This document shows, one piece after another, positions 12,538 to 23,825 of a stretch of 64,000 nucleotides of DNA. A program made the translations under genes and the position numbers. Origin of the DNA: Ottelia alismoides (Eukaryota; Streptophyta; Magnoliopsida; Alismatales; Hydrocharitaceae). The stretch is from NCBI GenBank assembly GCA_037367405.1, contig JAZKJV010007253.1, positions 124,001-188,000 on the forward strand, given 5' to 3'. How positions within the stretch are numbered: position 1 is the stretch's first letter; the number at the start of each line of letters is the position of its first letter. Below the pieces are notes generated by a model, which saw only the letters and a list, made by a program, of their open reading frames with translations, was not told the origin of the DNA and made no database searches.

Positions 12538-15186
12538 TCAGTCGCGGAAGATCACCTTATTAGCAATCTGCATTAATGGCCCCAGGCTCTCAGGTGCAAA
12601 CTTCCTTGCAAACAGGTATGAGTAACTTGAGTTTGACCTTCGCAGCTCTGTAATGAGCTCTGCCGAGACTTCGTCTGGGCCATATGTATGTGGATGCCCA
12701 TCTACACTCCCTGTCCAGTTAACCCGCGTGAGTGTGTAGTGACTGCACCCATCAGGGTCCACCATGGAGAGCAATGTGGGAAAGTAATGCTCTTCTGGGT
12801 AGCAAGAGTATTGGTATTCCTGGAGGCATGGGAGACGAAACTTTTTCCACAGTTTTTGATCATCGACGACCATCATTGCGTGCTTTCTGCTGAGAATGAA
12901 GAACTGAGAGCCCACACGGAACTGATCAAATGGAACCTCTGGCATCATCACATTGTCCCCGCGGGCAACATAACTATAACATAAGATGGATGAATTTATT
13001 AGGAAAATATGTATTAAATCATACAAAGCTCAAAACTATGAAATGAAGGTTTGAAAGGTGTATTTAGTTAACATTTCAAAAGAATTCAAAGCACCGGGAT
13101 GGTTTTAGCAATGCATACAAGAAAAAAAACAGCACCTCACTTGGAAATGAGCCAGAGAAGCATTGCTAAGGCAAGTCAGACACTGCATATTCCAGTAATT
13201 GAGGATTACCATGCCAACAACGGCTGTCCAAACTTCTGATGGGATATTCAATTAACCAAATCCAAAGTTAATTCCTAGGCAATGTGCCAGAAAATTTTGG
13301 CTAGGGCAAGCCATACACTGGACATTCCAGTAATTGACGGGATTTACCATTCCAACAACGCAATAGGGATGTCCCAACTTCTGATAGGACATTCCACTAA
13401 CCAAACAATAAGTCAATTTCAGACTTATCCCGATCAGTGAATATGCTGCAGCGATATCTATAATAGAAAAGATAAGTATCGAGAATATAGCAACAGATCC
13501 ATCAACTGCCAAATAAAATTTAGCATTCTAAGAAAAAAATGTGGGTTTCCCGACTTCCTAGTAGGATTTTTCATCAACTAAACTATGCATAAAATTCTGG
13601 AATAAGACACATTATCCCAATCAAACAATCTATGGTACTAGCATAATTAATAAAAGGTTAAAAATACATCTGTTTTCAAGATTTAGCAACAACTAAAAGC
13701 CGAATACATGAGCTAATTTTGGCACCATACCCAACCCATCAAACTTAGGCCTTATTCAGCATAAACAAATCTGCAGAAAAGATTAAAAAAAGCCGCCTTG
13801 ACAAGCCAGATAAGCAACTAAATCTTCTGATTAGATATCTCATCAACCAATTTATGCCTCAAATTCTGGAACACGTACACCTAGACCACTGCGTTACCGT
13901 CAATAGAAAAAATGCTAATAGAAAAACAAAAATATAAGCGATCTCAGATAAAGAGGACATCTTTCATGACCACAGCAACAACTACCGGAGTCGGCAGACA
14001 GAATATTGGCATACCGATCCAAAGAAGCAGTGATCAGCAGAGAGTCTTAAGAAAACAAACCATGGTTATCGTCATTAATTAAAAGTTAAAAACGAAATCT
14101 ATATTCTCGCTTGTAGCAGTAAATAGTAGCCGAATAAGCCTTAAATGGCTGAGCTAATTTTGGTGGTATATCCTACCAATCAACCAAAGTATGTCTCAGA
14201 GCAGGGAACGCGTAGAGTTAAACTATTGTGTTATCACCAACAAAAGAAGAGAGCAAAAAACAGAAAAAGAATACATCATTCGCGATCAGAGCAACGGAAA
14301 AAAGAGCGACATCAGAGAGGATCGGGACGGGAATTCTGGAATTCATCGTGGAGGATCTGGATGAAACAAATTACGGCAGTATCATCAATAGATAAAGAAC
14401 ATTAGGAAATATATTATTTTTCCATATCATACAACTCCGAGTAAAATAAACCACCAGTTTTTGACTGAGCTGATTGAGATAGGACGTACTCCCCAATCAA
14501 ACTTTCCTTCTTTACTGGAATTATGAAGAAAGCAATAAATAAAAACACAAAAAGGGGGCATTTTGGCAGTACCGGTCACCGAGGCCAGGCTCAGCGGAGA
14601 GGATCTCGATGAAGCTGCGACCCGGGGGGGAGCTGAGGAGGGCGTTGTAGGTGTAATTGAAGGAGTGGAGGGGTATGCAGTTCTGGGAGAGGAGGGCGAA
14701 GAACTGGTTGCGGGAGTCGTGGAGGAGGGCGTGGGCGAGAAGACGGCGAGCGGCGGAGATGAGTGTGGGGGAGGCGCGGCGGGTGGGGCGGGAGGGGACG
14801 AAGCGGGAGGCGGGGAAGTTGCCGCCGGGCGGGGGGAAGGGGTGGAAGGGGTCGGAGTGGACGTAGATGTTGAAGAACGGGGAATTGGGGAGGAAGAGGT
14901 CCCAGAGAGGGGAGAAGGGGAGGTTGGAGTTGGTGAGGAAGAGGAGGGCGAGCTTGGGGGGGCGGTCGGAGGTGAGGTGGCGGGGGAGGAGGGAGGCGCG
15001 GCGGAGGAGGGAGAGGTCGGAGAGGGAGGGGGGGAGGGGGAAGGAGGGCGGGGAGGGGAGGAGGAGGAGGAGAGGGGAGGAGGAGAGGAGGAAGAGGAGG
15101 AAGGCGAGGAGGAGGAAGGGGGAGGAGGAGGCGGAGGGGGCGGAGGAAGGCGAGGGAGGCGGGGAGGGCGGCGGAGGGGAACCCAT
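12538..15186 (-). CDS. GT14-family glycosyltransferase (Core-2/I-branching-like), two exons
   Basis: Exon 1 is 15186-14573 and exon 2 is 12973-12538. The intron has a GT donor at 14572-14571 and an AG acceptor ending at 12974. Joined, they give 1050 bases, 349 residues plus TGA. The product resembles plant type II membrane glycosyltransferases of family GT14 (the BC10-like group), expected in the Golgi. It has a proline/serine-rich N-terminus, a hydrophobic anchor at about residues 24-43, KLALLFLT at about 78, NIYVHSDP in the donor-binding region, and exon-2 motifs PEVPFDQFRVGSQFF (216-230), CYPEEHYFPT (262-271), TRVNWTGS and a C-terminal FARKF...IFRD. The ATG at 15186 is the first in frame; a stop lies at 15304-15306. 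Exon 1 is extremely GC-rich, as is common in monocots. The frame is unbroken, so the gene looks functional. The exact acceptor sugar is unknown. Confidence 0.9.
13140..14230. repeat. Diverged repeats within the glycosyltransferase intron
   Basis: A block of about 115-120 bases around CATTCCAGTAATTGA occurs near 13149-13260 and again near 13284-13405. Its tail (CTTCTGATxGGAxATTC followed by AACCAAA) recurs in weaker form near 13550, 13820 and 14165. A longer unit of about 430 bases is also visible, since AAAAGGTTAAAAA...AGCCGAATA near 13650-13705 matches AAAAGTTAAAAA...AGCCGAATA near 14080-14135. The intron therefore grew by local duplication. Confidence 0.55.
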
Positions 15187-16200
15187 TGGTGTGGGAGGGG
15201 AAAGTGGAGTGGAGTTGAAGGGAAGGGGGATTTTGGTGTTGGTCTTGATGAGAGGTTTGGGATAAGCCCCTATGGAAGCCACTACTAAGAGGGCAATTAT
15301 GCTTTAATTAAGAATGTGAGTTTTTTTTTCACAATCTCAAGACATGTTAAAAATTTAGTTGTTGTTTAAGGAATGATTTACCCAACATGATTTGATCTTA
15401 TTGTAATCATAAAACTGGTCATCATGTGATCATCAATCGAGATAGGTCTACAATATCCGATGCAATGGCAAACCATTTGTCGAACGATGAGTGGTTGAAC
15501 AATACTCTATTTTATTCTTGCCTATTCAAACTTAATCCTTCCATTATTTCTCTTACTCAACCCTACTCTCATCTTTCTCTTCACTGCTTCTTTAGGTATG
15601 TAATTGATTTCTATATTTTTTATTAAATATTTTATTGTAAAGTATGCGATGTATCCAAATTTTTTTACAGATTTTTTATGCAAAACAACATTTTCTTGTA
15701 TAATAATCATTATCCTAATATTATTTAGAAAAATGCATTTATGTGACATGTTACTTGCATATGCAAAATATAAAATTTTGATATTTTATTGTGAAAATAT
15801 TATTTTTCTTATATATTCATTAAACCATGCCCTTTTAAAAATGGCAAAGGAAGATTTTCAAGAACGAGTTTCTGAAAAGGAACTTTTAATTGAAAATAGA
15901 TTTCTTCAAAAATATATTTGTGCATATTTAGCACAAAATATTTCTTCCAAATAAATAATCAATAAAAGTGTTTGCAAAGGATGTTGTACATTTTCAATTT
16001 AATCAAAGATTGAATATACCTTAGTTTTTTATATTCTTGGATGTTCTTGATCTTTTAAATTCCAACTTTAGTCTTTATGATTGAATGCCATGTTTGCATT
16101 AATAGAAAAGCCAGTCCTTGAGATGGTATAATCATATCCGATTGATTCTAATAAGTTTCATATTTAGGTTTATATTGCTTAAGTATTTACATCCTCAGCA
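15187..16200. other. Upstream region of the glycosyltransferase gene, AT-rich
   Basis: This should contain the promoter and 5' UTR of the minus-strand gene. No unambiguous TATA box or start could be assigned. The open frame at 15604-15954 (plus) is AT-biased and resembles nothing known. No repeat structure is obvious before about 16200. Confidence 0.35.
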
Positions 16201-16742
16201 TCTTATGTGTTACAAAAGAGTTCCTACTTACTCGATTCACATTACATAACCAACATAGTTGAAGCCAAACACTAATAAAATTATAATATTTATTTTTATA
16301 GATCATATTTAATTAATAAATTCAAAGTTCACATTTCTAAGTGATGAGAGAAATAATCCCAAATGACTAAAATATTATAATCGCAATAATTTGAACCAAA
16401 CAAGTTTAATGTTTATGCATGGATCATTTAAGCGGTTGCTTTATCGATACGCTATGTGTTAAGGAAGAGTTCTCACTTCACCAAATTCATATGATGTCGC
16501 TAACCTAGTTAAAATCAAAACTAATATGATTATGATGTTTCTCTTTTACATTCCTCTATATGATTTATAAACTTTTATTCAAATATTTGAGTAATATGAG
16601 AAATAATACTTATAGACGAGAATACTCGCATTATTTTAATTCAAACAAGTTTGGTTTCTAGAATTGCTAAAGTTACTACATAATTGATAATTTACACATT
16701 AATGAACAACTCTCATTTAATATGCATTTATGATCTAGATAA
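16200..16742. repeat. Diverged tandem repeat, about 250-base unit, split by element A
   Basis: TGTGTTACAAAAGAGTTC (near 16207) and TGTGTTAAGGAAGAGTTC (near 16457) start two alignable units. Each continues into a block with AACCxACATAGTTGAA / AACCTAGTTAAAATCAAA and then GAGAAATAAT. A third unit starts near 16690 and is cut by element A at 16743. Its continuation, GTTAAAATCAACACT, resumes at 30038 immediately after the element's target duplication. Confidence 0.55.
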
Positions 16743-19700
16743 TGATGAATCCACGTTTCATCATCTTTATTATATCATTTTGGCCTTAAAAACCCTAGGA
16801 AATGCGTGTAAATAGGCCTAATTCATGCATTTTAGCATTCATGTATATGTATGTAAATATTGTATAAAATACGGTTTTAAAGCCAAAATTATAGAATAAA
16901 GAAAAGAAAAGAAAAAGAATAAAATATTGTAAATATTTTATGACCCGAAACCCCGAGACCTAGGCATCTTGATGAATAGGTCGACAAGGAATAAAGTAGG
17001 GGGAGATAAGGGCCAAAATACAATAAAAATACCTATAGTTTTCATTCATTCTTTATTCATTTTGGGACCTATTTTTGGTTCCACTTTTTATACATCAAAT
17101 AAAGAAACTTTGTACATGAAAGTTGTAGACAATTTTATAAAGAAAAATACAAAATTGATTTGACAGAAAAATAATGTGTAGATAAAAAGTTATGGTCTGA
17201 ATAAAAATCCAGAATCCCAACTTCCCAGACCCGTATCTCACAAATGAAAACTCCAAATGCAGCATACTCACCTTTAATTGTATATAGAAGAAAATAATCT
17301 AATTAATGGCGGTGGTTTCGCATTTGGCGGAGCTACGGTTTGAAAGTTGAGTTTTGGACCCTCATTGTATACTTGTACATATTAAAATATTCAATTTATT
17401 ATTTATTTATTATTTTTACAATTTTATATTTTTATAATGTTGTAAATAATACTTATAATAATTATGTACAGTAAAATAAGAATAAAAACCTAAATAAAAA
17501 CAAAAATAAAATACGTAAACATAAAATACATAGATACATTACCTATACATATCCCTATACAAAACATGTTTGTATTTTATTAATTATACAAAACACATCA
17601 ATAAAATAAAATAAAAATAGATTTACATGTATAAAAGTATGTTATAATTATATAAAATAATAAACAAAAAATAATAATATTAAAAATACCTAAATAAAAA
17701 TAGAATACTTAAATACATAGATATAGATACCTATAAGGGTATAAATGCAAACTTGTAAAAATATGTTTCATAAAAATAAATAAAAATCATAATAAAATAA
17801 TTTATAAAATAATAAACATTTTTTATTTTGTAACCATAATTTAATAAATTGATTTGCTATTTTTAATTGAATTTACAAATGTTTTTCCCAGGGATTTTTG
17901 TGGTTGGTCCACGTGGACCAACCAGGTGGAAGTTGACCCGCTGGTCAACTCCCTGGTCTGCACCTGCAGCCTGCCAGCTGCGTTTTTGGTCATTTTCTCC
18001 TATTTTTCTAGGCCACGTCATTCACATTTTGACCTCGGGTCCTTCTTCACTCTTTCTCCCCATATAACCATGATACACGCCCAGTACTTGGTTTGGTCTT
18101 TAGATCGAAGATTTGCTCGATAAACCTCGATCTTCATGCCTCCTCGCCCACTCTTTGCCCAATGTTCTGAAGCTTGTCAGACTGCGTTTTTTTGGCGTTT
18201 TCTCCGAATTTTGGAGAGCGCGTCTTTCACCATTTGGCAATTCTTCCTTCTTGACTTTTGTTCACCATATATTGAGGTTACACGCCCTAGGCTTGGACGG
18301 GTCTTTGGACCATCGATTCGCGCGTGACACCTCGTTCTTTGTGCCTCCAGAGCCACATCTTCAAAAACGACCCTTCTCCTCCATTTCGAGTTTGAACTCC
18401 TTTTCCCCCTTCTTCCTCCCTTCTTTCATGTGCTGAGGTTAGAGGAAGGTGACAGCAACCTCACCTCGCCGTTAGGAGGAGAGGAGGAGCGGCGCGGAGG
18501 CGTCTCCACCCATCTCCGGCCAAGCTTGGCCGTGAGGTTCCCATCTCAGGCAACCCGCCTTCGAGGTCGTTTTCTTTCCATTTTATCGCTGATTAATTAG
18601 CTCTTAGTTTCAGTTTTTAGTTTTCATATTTAGTTTGTTGATTCACTCATTCACTAGCTTAGTTCCTATCCTCAAACACCTAGCCGGTGTTCAACGAACT
18701 CCGGCCACTTTCATCATTCCACGCCACCATCACCCCTTTTTGTTGGCCCTGGAACTTCCTACTGTTGCTTTGCGCTCTATTTGCAGGTCCAGGTGCCGAA
18801 GAACCCCTTCTGGGGTCGTTTTTGCAACCGGGCGAGTCACCTAGGGGTCTTTCCCGTCCTAGCCATGGTGAGGAGCTCAAGTGACCTCCGAGTTTTTTTT
18901 GAAGCAACCGATTGCCAGAGCATCTCTCCAGGAGTATTTTGTACCTCGTCGTGCCGCCAATCACCGTCGGGGTGCGAGGGGGAAGAGCTCGAAGTTCGCC
19001 GGACTCGGAGTTCGTCCCAGTTCTTCCTCCCTTGCCCATCGCCGTCCGATCCACGAGGATCTCCAGAGATCACAACAACCGTCCGATCTGCCCGGGCGAG
19101 GGTATTTTGTGCCATTTCCCCCGCCATTTTGTGTAATATTTATTTAGGACTCAAAGCATTCATTTGTAGTTGTATACTTTTGTATAATTTGCACTTTTCC
19201 CCTTGAACTTCGCTCTATTTTCATTCATACCCTTGTTAGGCCTTGTATTTTTGTATGCTTTCCTATTTATTTCATGCATCTAGAAAATTTGAAAAAAATC
19301 TCAAAAAAATAGAGTTAAGCTCCTGCTGCATTGTAGTTTCACGCCATATTTTTATTTTTCATTTTATGGCATTTTCCCATTTTAAAAAATCAAAAATACT
19401 CATTTTCAGCACTGTTTGCGTCATAAAATACCAAAAAAATATAAAAACACATCAGAAAATTCCCAAAAAAATATATTTTGCTTATCTTATTGTGTTCTAA
19501 CTCCAGTCCAAAAATCATTAAAAAATACAAAACAAAACTCCTAAAAATTAAAAAAGCCCAGAAACCTTCCTAAAAATCTAAAAAATCCTAGAAAAATCCT
19601 AAAAATATAAACTCAGTTTCTGTAGTTTTTCTATTTTATTCTCTTTTATGGAAAATTAACTTGAGGAATTTTTGACACTGTTTCTATTTTTCATCCTCAA

Positions 19701-20321
19701 TTTAATTTCGGACAGCAACTTTTATTCACTGTTTTCTTTATTTAGCCCTTTAAAAAATATCAAAAACATCTTGAAAAATACCCAAAAATCGCAAAAACAG
19801 TAAAAAAGTATAAAAAGACCAAAAAGACTTTATTTACTAATTTTTGAACATTTTTATCTATTTTTGTAAATATCTCTTTCTCCCTTTTATCACATAGTAT
19901 ATCTATTCCAATATTGGAAAAGAAAATTAAAAAATATAAAATATAAAAAGAAAATAAAAATCAGTAAATTAAAAAATCAAAATACAAAAATAGAAAATTA
20001 AAAATTAAATAGAAAATATAAAAATTCAAAACCCACAAAAAATAGCGTAGTGGACATTTGATCACATACACACACATTTTGAGCATTTTTGCCCCGATCT
20101 AGCCTTTCTGCTCCCTGTGTTCGACCTCTACAATACTTGCACTATACACATCTTGTTGTAGAGTTATAATAAATTTTAACTCCGTACATTTACATTCATT
20201 GTTTGATTTAATTGTTGTGGGTTAATTGTTGATTAATTTGGGTTTCGTGAGCGGTCGCTCAGCGACACTGTAGTCCCGCCTTGTGTGGACTATTTTGACC
20301 CTCGCAAAATCCGAGTTTTCA
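16743..20321 (+). repeat. 5' LTR of element A (3579 bp)
   Basis: The LTR runs from TGATGAATCC to GAGTTTTCA, with TG...CA termini. It begins with a small stem (GATGAA...TTCATC). It carries a hairpin GACCTA...TAGGTC (16957-16982) before a conserved GTCGACAAGGAATAAAGTAG block, and two palindromes at 17902-17923 and 17931-17950. A GC-rich section follows (about 17900-19110), then an A-rich section full of AAAAATCxxAAAA words, and a conserved tail with CTGTGTTCGACCTCTACA. The GC-rich part has several open frames, repeated in the 3' LTR, with no protein resemblance. Confidence 0.93.
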
Positions 20322-20323
20322 AA

Positions 20324-20342
20324 TGGCGCCGTTGCCGGGGAG
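20324..20342 (+). other. Primer binding site of element A
   Basis: TGGCGCCGTTGCCGGGGAG lies two bases after the 5' LTR. A PBS of this sequence is typical of plant Athila-clade Gypsy elements and would pair with the 3' end of a host tRNA ending GGCGCCA. The same 19 bases occur at the same place in element B (52898-52916). Confidence 0.92.
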
Positions 20343-21696
20343 CAACAACGCGTAGTTCGAGTTTTTGTTTTGTGTTGTGACCATTTGTCTACCGTTGCGG
20401 CTTTTATTTCTGCTTGTTTTATTTTTGCATTATTTTTGATATATCTTTTGAATTGTCTAACCACTCTCCTTGTTTGGATTTCGTGCGAGGTACGCGGATC
20501 GAGGGAGGAGCCCCTCTTGGAGAACCTTGGCACCCACGTGAAGCGGCTGTAGCTTTGCACGAAGAAAGACTTGGAGGATTTTGCAAGACAATTTCTTAGC
20601 ATTTATTTTCTTGCATTGTATTTATTTTGTAATTCGTAGTGAGAGAGAGACTCCTTTATTGTAATAATACAGGTACCCCCAGACTTGGACTCTTGAGCCT
20701 AATTTCCAAGTGATTGTTCACTTGGGGGCTCACCGTAGTTTTGACGGTTTTCATCGCATTTTTTTACTTTGTTTTTCGATTTTCGATTTTCTTTATTTTG
20801 TGTGATTGAGCCCTTAGCTTTTAGGATTGCTTGCGATAGATTAGGTCCAAACACATTAATCACCCCTTGCATGTGCCTATAGTTTCGTTTTGGACTTAGT
20901 CAAATTATAAACAGTTGATCATCACCTTTGATCCGTCGCGCCGCGAGCTCTCCCCGCCAAAGCGCTTTCTCCTACCTCAATTTGTTGAGCAGAGGAGGGG
21001 TGAGCCTAGACCGGACATTAGGATTGAGGGTTGGTGGTCAGCTTGTGGTTCTTCACGATAATAGCAATTTCTGAAACTTAGGGCGATTTCATCGGCTTTT
21101 GCATTTGCATATAGATAGGTTTCAATTCTGCTGAGCATCCTTGCATGTAGAGTGCTGGAGGCAAGGTGAGCATTTACGCTTTAGCATCCATCATCGTTTT
21201 GGTCGCTTGCATTTCCGCCTCTCTACCTCTGATTTTGCCAACCTAGGATCTTAAAGGAATTGAATCCCCGATAGGATCGTGCATTTTACTAAAAATCCAA
21301 AAAAAAGTGACAACCAATAAAATTGGGACTGCTAATATTACTCGACCCTAAAATCGACCAAAAAGAAAATATTCTCTTGGGGCGAGTAATCCCCTCATTG
21401 TCTTCGCTTTTATTTGCTCGCGCACACCTTAAGGTTTAGTGCCCAAATCCCATCAAGCCCCTAAGTGTGTGTGAAACTTCTTGACTTCTCACCTAACTCT
21501 AAAACAGACAAGATAAAAAGACCGCTCTTTGCGGTCTCTACCGAGTTGAGTAGGTGAATTGAGGGTTTGATTTGTTTCATTTTTGTTTGTGATTGTTGCG
21601 TGTGTGTCCTAGAACATCTCTGCGCATTTGCGCCTTTTCTTCACTCTCTTGACTTGACCTTCGTGCTCCCCCGAATCACTTCCTTTTGTTTTCGAG
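20343..21696 (+). other. Untranslated leader of element A
   Basis: About 1.35 kb separates the PBS from the first coding remnant. A block at about 20922-21061 (CGCCGCGAGCTC, then AGCGCTTTCTCCTAC, GCAGAGGAGGGGTGAGCC, GACCGGACA and AGCTTGTGGTTCTTCACG) is strongly conserved with 53443-53586 in element B, while its surroundings are less so. It is a candidate packaging or dimerisation region. The coding remnant begins after TTCGAG, exactly as in B. Confidence 0.7.
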
Positions 21697-22881
21697 ATGG
21701 ACCCTGGAGTGCATTTTATCCGGACTTTGTGGATCCCCTCGCTCGCTCCAGCTGGTCCACCTCCCTGTTATCAGGAGGATCCTCCTCCTATTTTTTCTGA
21801 TTTTTGTACATACCCGCCTCATCCACAGTATCAGACTTCGGACTTTTACCCACCTCCACCTCCACCTGTGTACTATCCTCTCCACCTTCACATCCACCCG
21901 AGTTTGACCTGATGGAGTCACCTCCCTCGATCTCTATGAGTGATATCTTGAATCGGATGACAAAGCGCATTGATTTGTTGAATGACAATCTTGCTATCTT
22001 GAGGAATAATCAGATTAATGCTCCTTCCATCAGGGATTCGGATTTACTTGTAGGTGATCATGGGAGATTGCAATCGTCCAAAATACAAAAAAATGAGAAA
22101 AATTTAAAAATCCAAAAAGATTTCGGGAGACACTTGGTTAATCAAGATTTTGAGGAGAGAGTCCACTTGCCAGAACCCTGGACCACACACCCATTCACAT
22201 CCAGTCCCACCTTTGACCCCGAGGATGCCGCTGTACAGACTGCTCTTGGCATGCCTCGTGTATATGCTGATTTCGACTTCCTTCCTTTGTATGGAGGAAG
22301 TCCAAAAATTCAAAAAAATGCTATCTGAACCCGAAGTGGTGGCTACTATTCATGAGATTATCCGTGCCCCACTTCAGCAGGCCATGACCCAATTATCTGC
22401 TCCTCTTCCCAAGAAGAGAAAGCGGAGGAGCAGATCTGAGCGTCACATTCTGACCATGGCCACTGCCCTCGCCATCACACACCGTCCCATCCCCAAGAGG
22501 AAGAACACAGCTACACCTTTCATCACTTGCACCATCTCTGACCATACATGTGATCACACTCTCCTGGACGGTGGTGCATCTATTAGCATATTACCCTTCT
22601 CGCCGGTACAGTCTCTTCACTTAGGCCTCTCAAGAAGACCAGGATGATCGTTCAGTTTGCTGATGGATCAATCAGAGGCCGAAGGGTATCCTTGAAACGC
22701 CGCCATTTCTATTCAGGGCACTAGCCATCATGTTGACTTTGTCGTGTTACCCATGGAGAACTCCACAGGGGAGCCGTCTCCAATCATCCTGGGACGACCA
22801 TTCCTCGCCTCTGCGAGGGTCGTTATTGACTATGGATCAGGAGAGGTTCGCTTCCGTCTATTGACGGGAGTGAAGTGTTGA
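21697..22881 (+). pseudogene. Element A gag-linker and protease remnant, frameshifted
   Basis: The ATG at 21697 follows TTCGAG, matching the start of element B's polyprotein. The capsid region found in B is absent. The linker is recognisable: KIQKNEKNLKIQKD in A against KSQKNEENRKIQKD in B. The aspartic protease follows, with SERHILTMATALAI, then HTLLDGGASISILPF (catalytic D; the usual DSG is DGG) and PSPIILGRPFLASARVV. The reading frame shifts at least four times (near 21800-21910, 22310, 22620 and 22690), so no single protein is made. The conserved words in all frames show it was once a gag-PR frame of the B type. Reverse transcriptase does not follow. Confidence 0.75.
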
Positions 22882-23783
22882 TCACCACACCCACAGTTGA
22901 CCAGAGACCTGCACCTGATGCACCTTCACCGATCATAGCTGACTCTGAGGCCTGTGACAAACCTGATGCTAATAGAGATACTTCCTTAGCGATCCCTAAT
23001 GAGGCCCGACGGATTCCCCGAAAGGGGAGGAAATCGGAAAGCATAGACCTCGTAGTTCCTCCTCCTGGTGTGTGGCGATGTGTTGATGAGATCCAGAGTA
23101 TTTATGTGATTGAACCATTTGATCAGGGGGCAGATACCAAGATAATTGAGGATGCTTATGAAGTTGCCCATTACTTTGAAGACCCCATAAGGCAACAAAT
23201 GACCCCAGGTAAGACTAGACAGGACGGACCTAATTTGACTACTTCCACTGATAAATCCGTTCCTGGCCCTTCACAGGTCAAGATGATTGAGGTCGGTTAT
23301 GATGCTGCCATTTATTTTGATAAATTCAGACCTCTTGTTGAAGACAAGGATTCAGGTGAGAGTCTTGAGGATGATCTGAGTTCGTATACTTCCACAGATG
23401 ATTTCGTTCCTTTTGATTTTGACCTGGACGAGGCCTCGCCGGAGGACTCCGATTACACTTCTTCCGAGGATGATGAGTTTGTCCCATTTCACTTTGACAT
23501 CTGCGAGACTTCCAAGGCCGGACCTAGTCGTACTTCTTCCACTCACCCGTCTGTGCCTTCACACCATAGGACCACCAAGGGAGAACCTAGCCATACTGCT
23601 TCCATCGATCAGTTCGTCCCTTTCCGTTTTGATTCCACTGAGGGCCTTCACCGTGTCGACCCTGATCGGCCTCCGTCCACTGTGGACCCCGATGTCGACA
23701 TACACCATATCCGATCTATCCCTCAGCGGTCCCGCAAGAAGGTTTGCTTTCCACCTTCTGATGATCACCCATTTATGTTGTAG
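22830..23783 (+). CDS. Acidic ORF of element A with FVPFxFD repeats, function unknown
   Basis: The frame is open from 22830 to the stop at 23781-23783. Counting from the GTG at 22875 it encodes 302 residues; no ATG occurs in its first third, so it may be reached by frameshift from the overlapping protease frame, which stops at 22879-22881. The product is rich in D, E, S, T and P, with no membrane segment or enzyme motif. Its second half has three copies of a short motif: FVPFDFD, FVPFHFD and FVPFRFD, each preceded by acidic or S/T residues. A weaker copy (STDKSVPG) precedes them. The C-terminus is basic (SIPQRSRKKVCF). No counterpart exists in element B. It is the longest undamaged frame in A, so it could be functional, but it could also be a lineage-specific remnant. 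Confidence 0.55.
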   Translation, partial: LWIRRGSLPSIDGSEVLITTPTVDQRPAPDAPSPIIADSEACDKPDANRDTSLAIPNEARRIPRKGRKSESIDLVVPPPGVWRCVDEIQSIYVIEPFDQGADTKIIEDAYEVAHYFEDPIRQQMTPGKTRQDGPNLTTSTDKSVPGPSQVKMIEVGYDAAIYFDKFRPLVEDKDSGESLEDDLSSYTSTDDFVPFDFDLDEASPEDSDYTSSEDDEFVPFHFDICETSKAGPSRTSSTHPSVPSHHRTTKGEPSHTASIDQFVPFRFDSTEGLHRVDPDRPPSTVDPDVDIHHIRSIPQRSRKKVCFPPSDDHPFML

Positions 23784-23825
23784 ATTCTATCCTGTGACTC
23801 TCTTTCCATCTCCCGTTTTTGCTCG

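Noticed and set aside
14563..15288. A 241-codon plus-strand frame
   Set aside because: It is the antisense shadow of GC-rich exon 1 of the glycosyltransferase and is a low-complexity G/E/V string.
18113..19206. Several frames of 60-141 codons in the GC-rich part of element A's LTR, also at 27818-28914
   Set aside because: They are duplicated only because the LTR is duplicated, differ by frameshifts between the two copies, and resemble no protein.
21804..22328. 174-codon frame in element A as an independent gene
   Set aside because: Its parts align piecewise with the gag linker of element B, so it is treated as part of the frameshifted gag-protease remnant.
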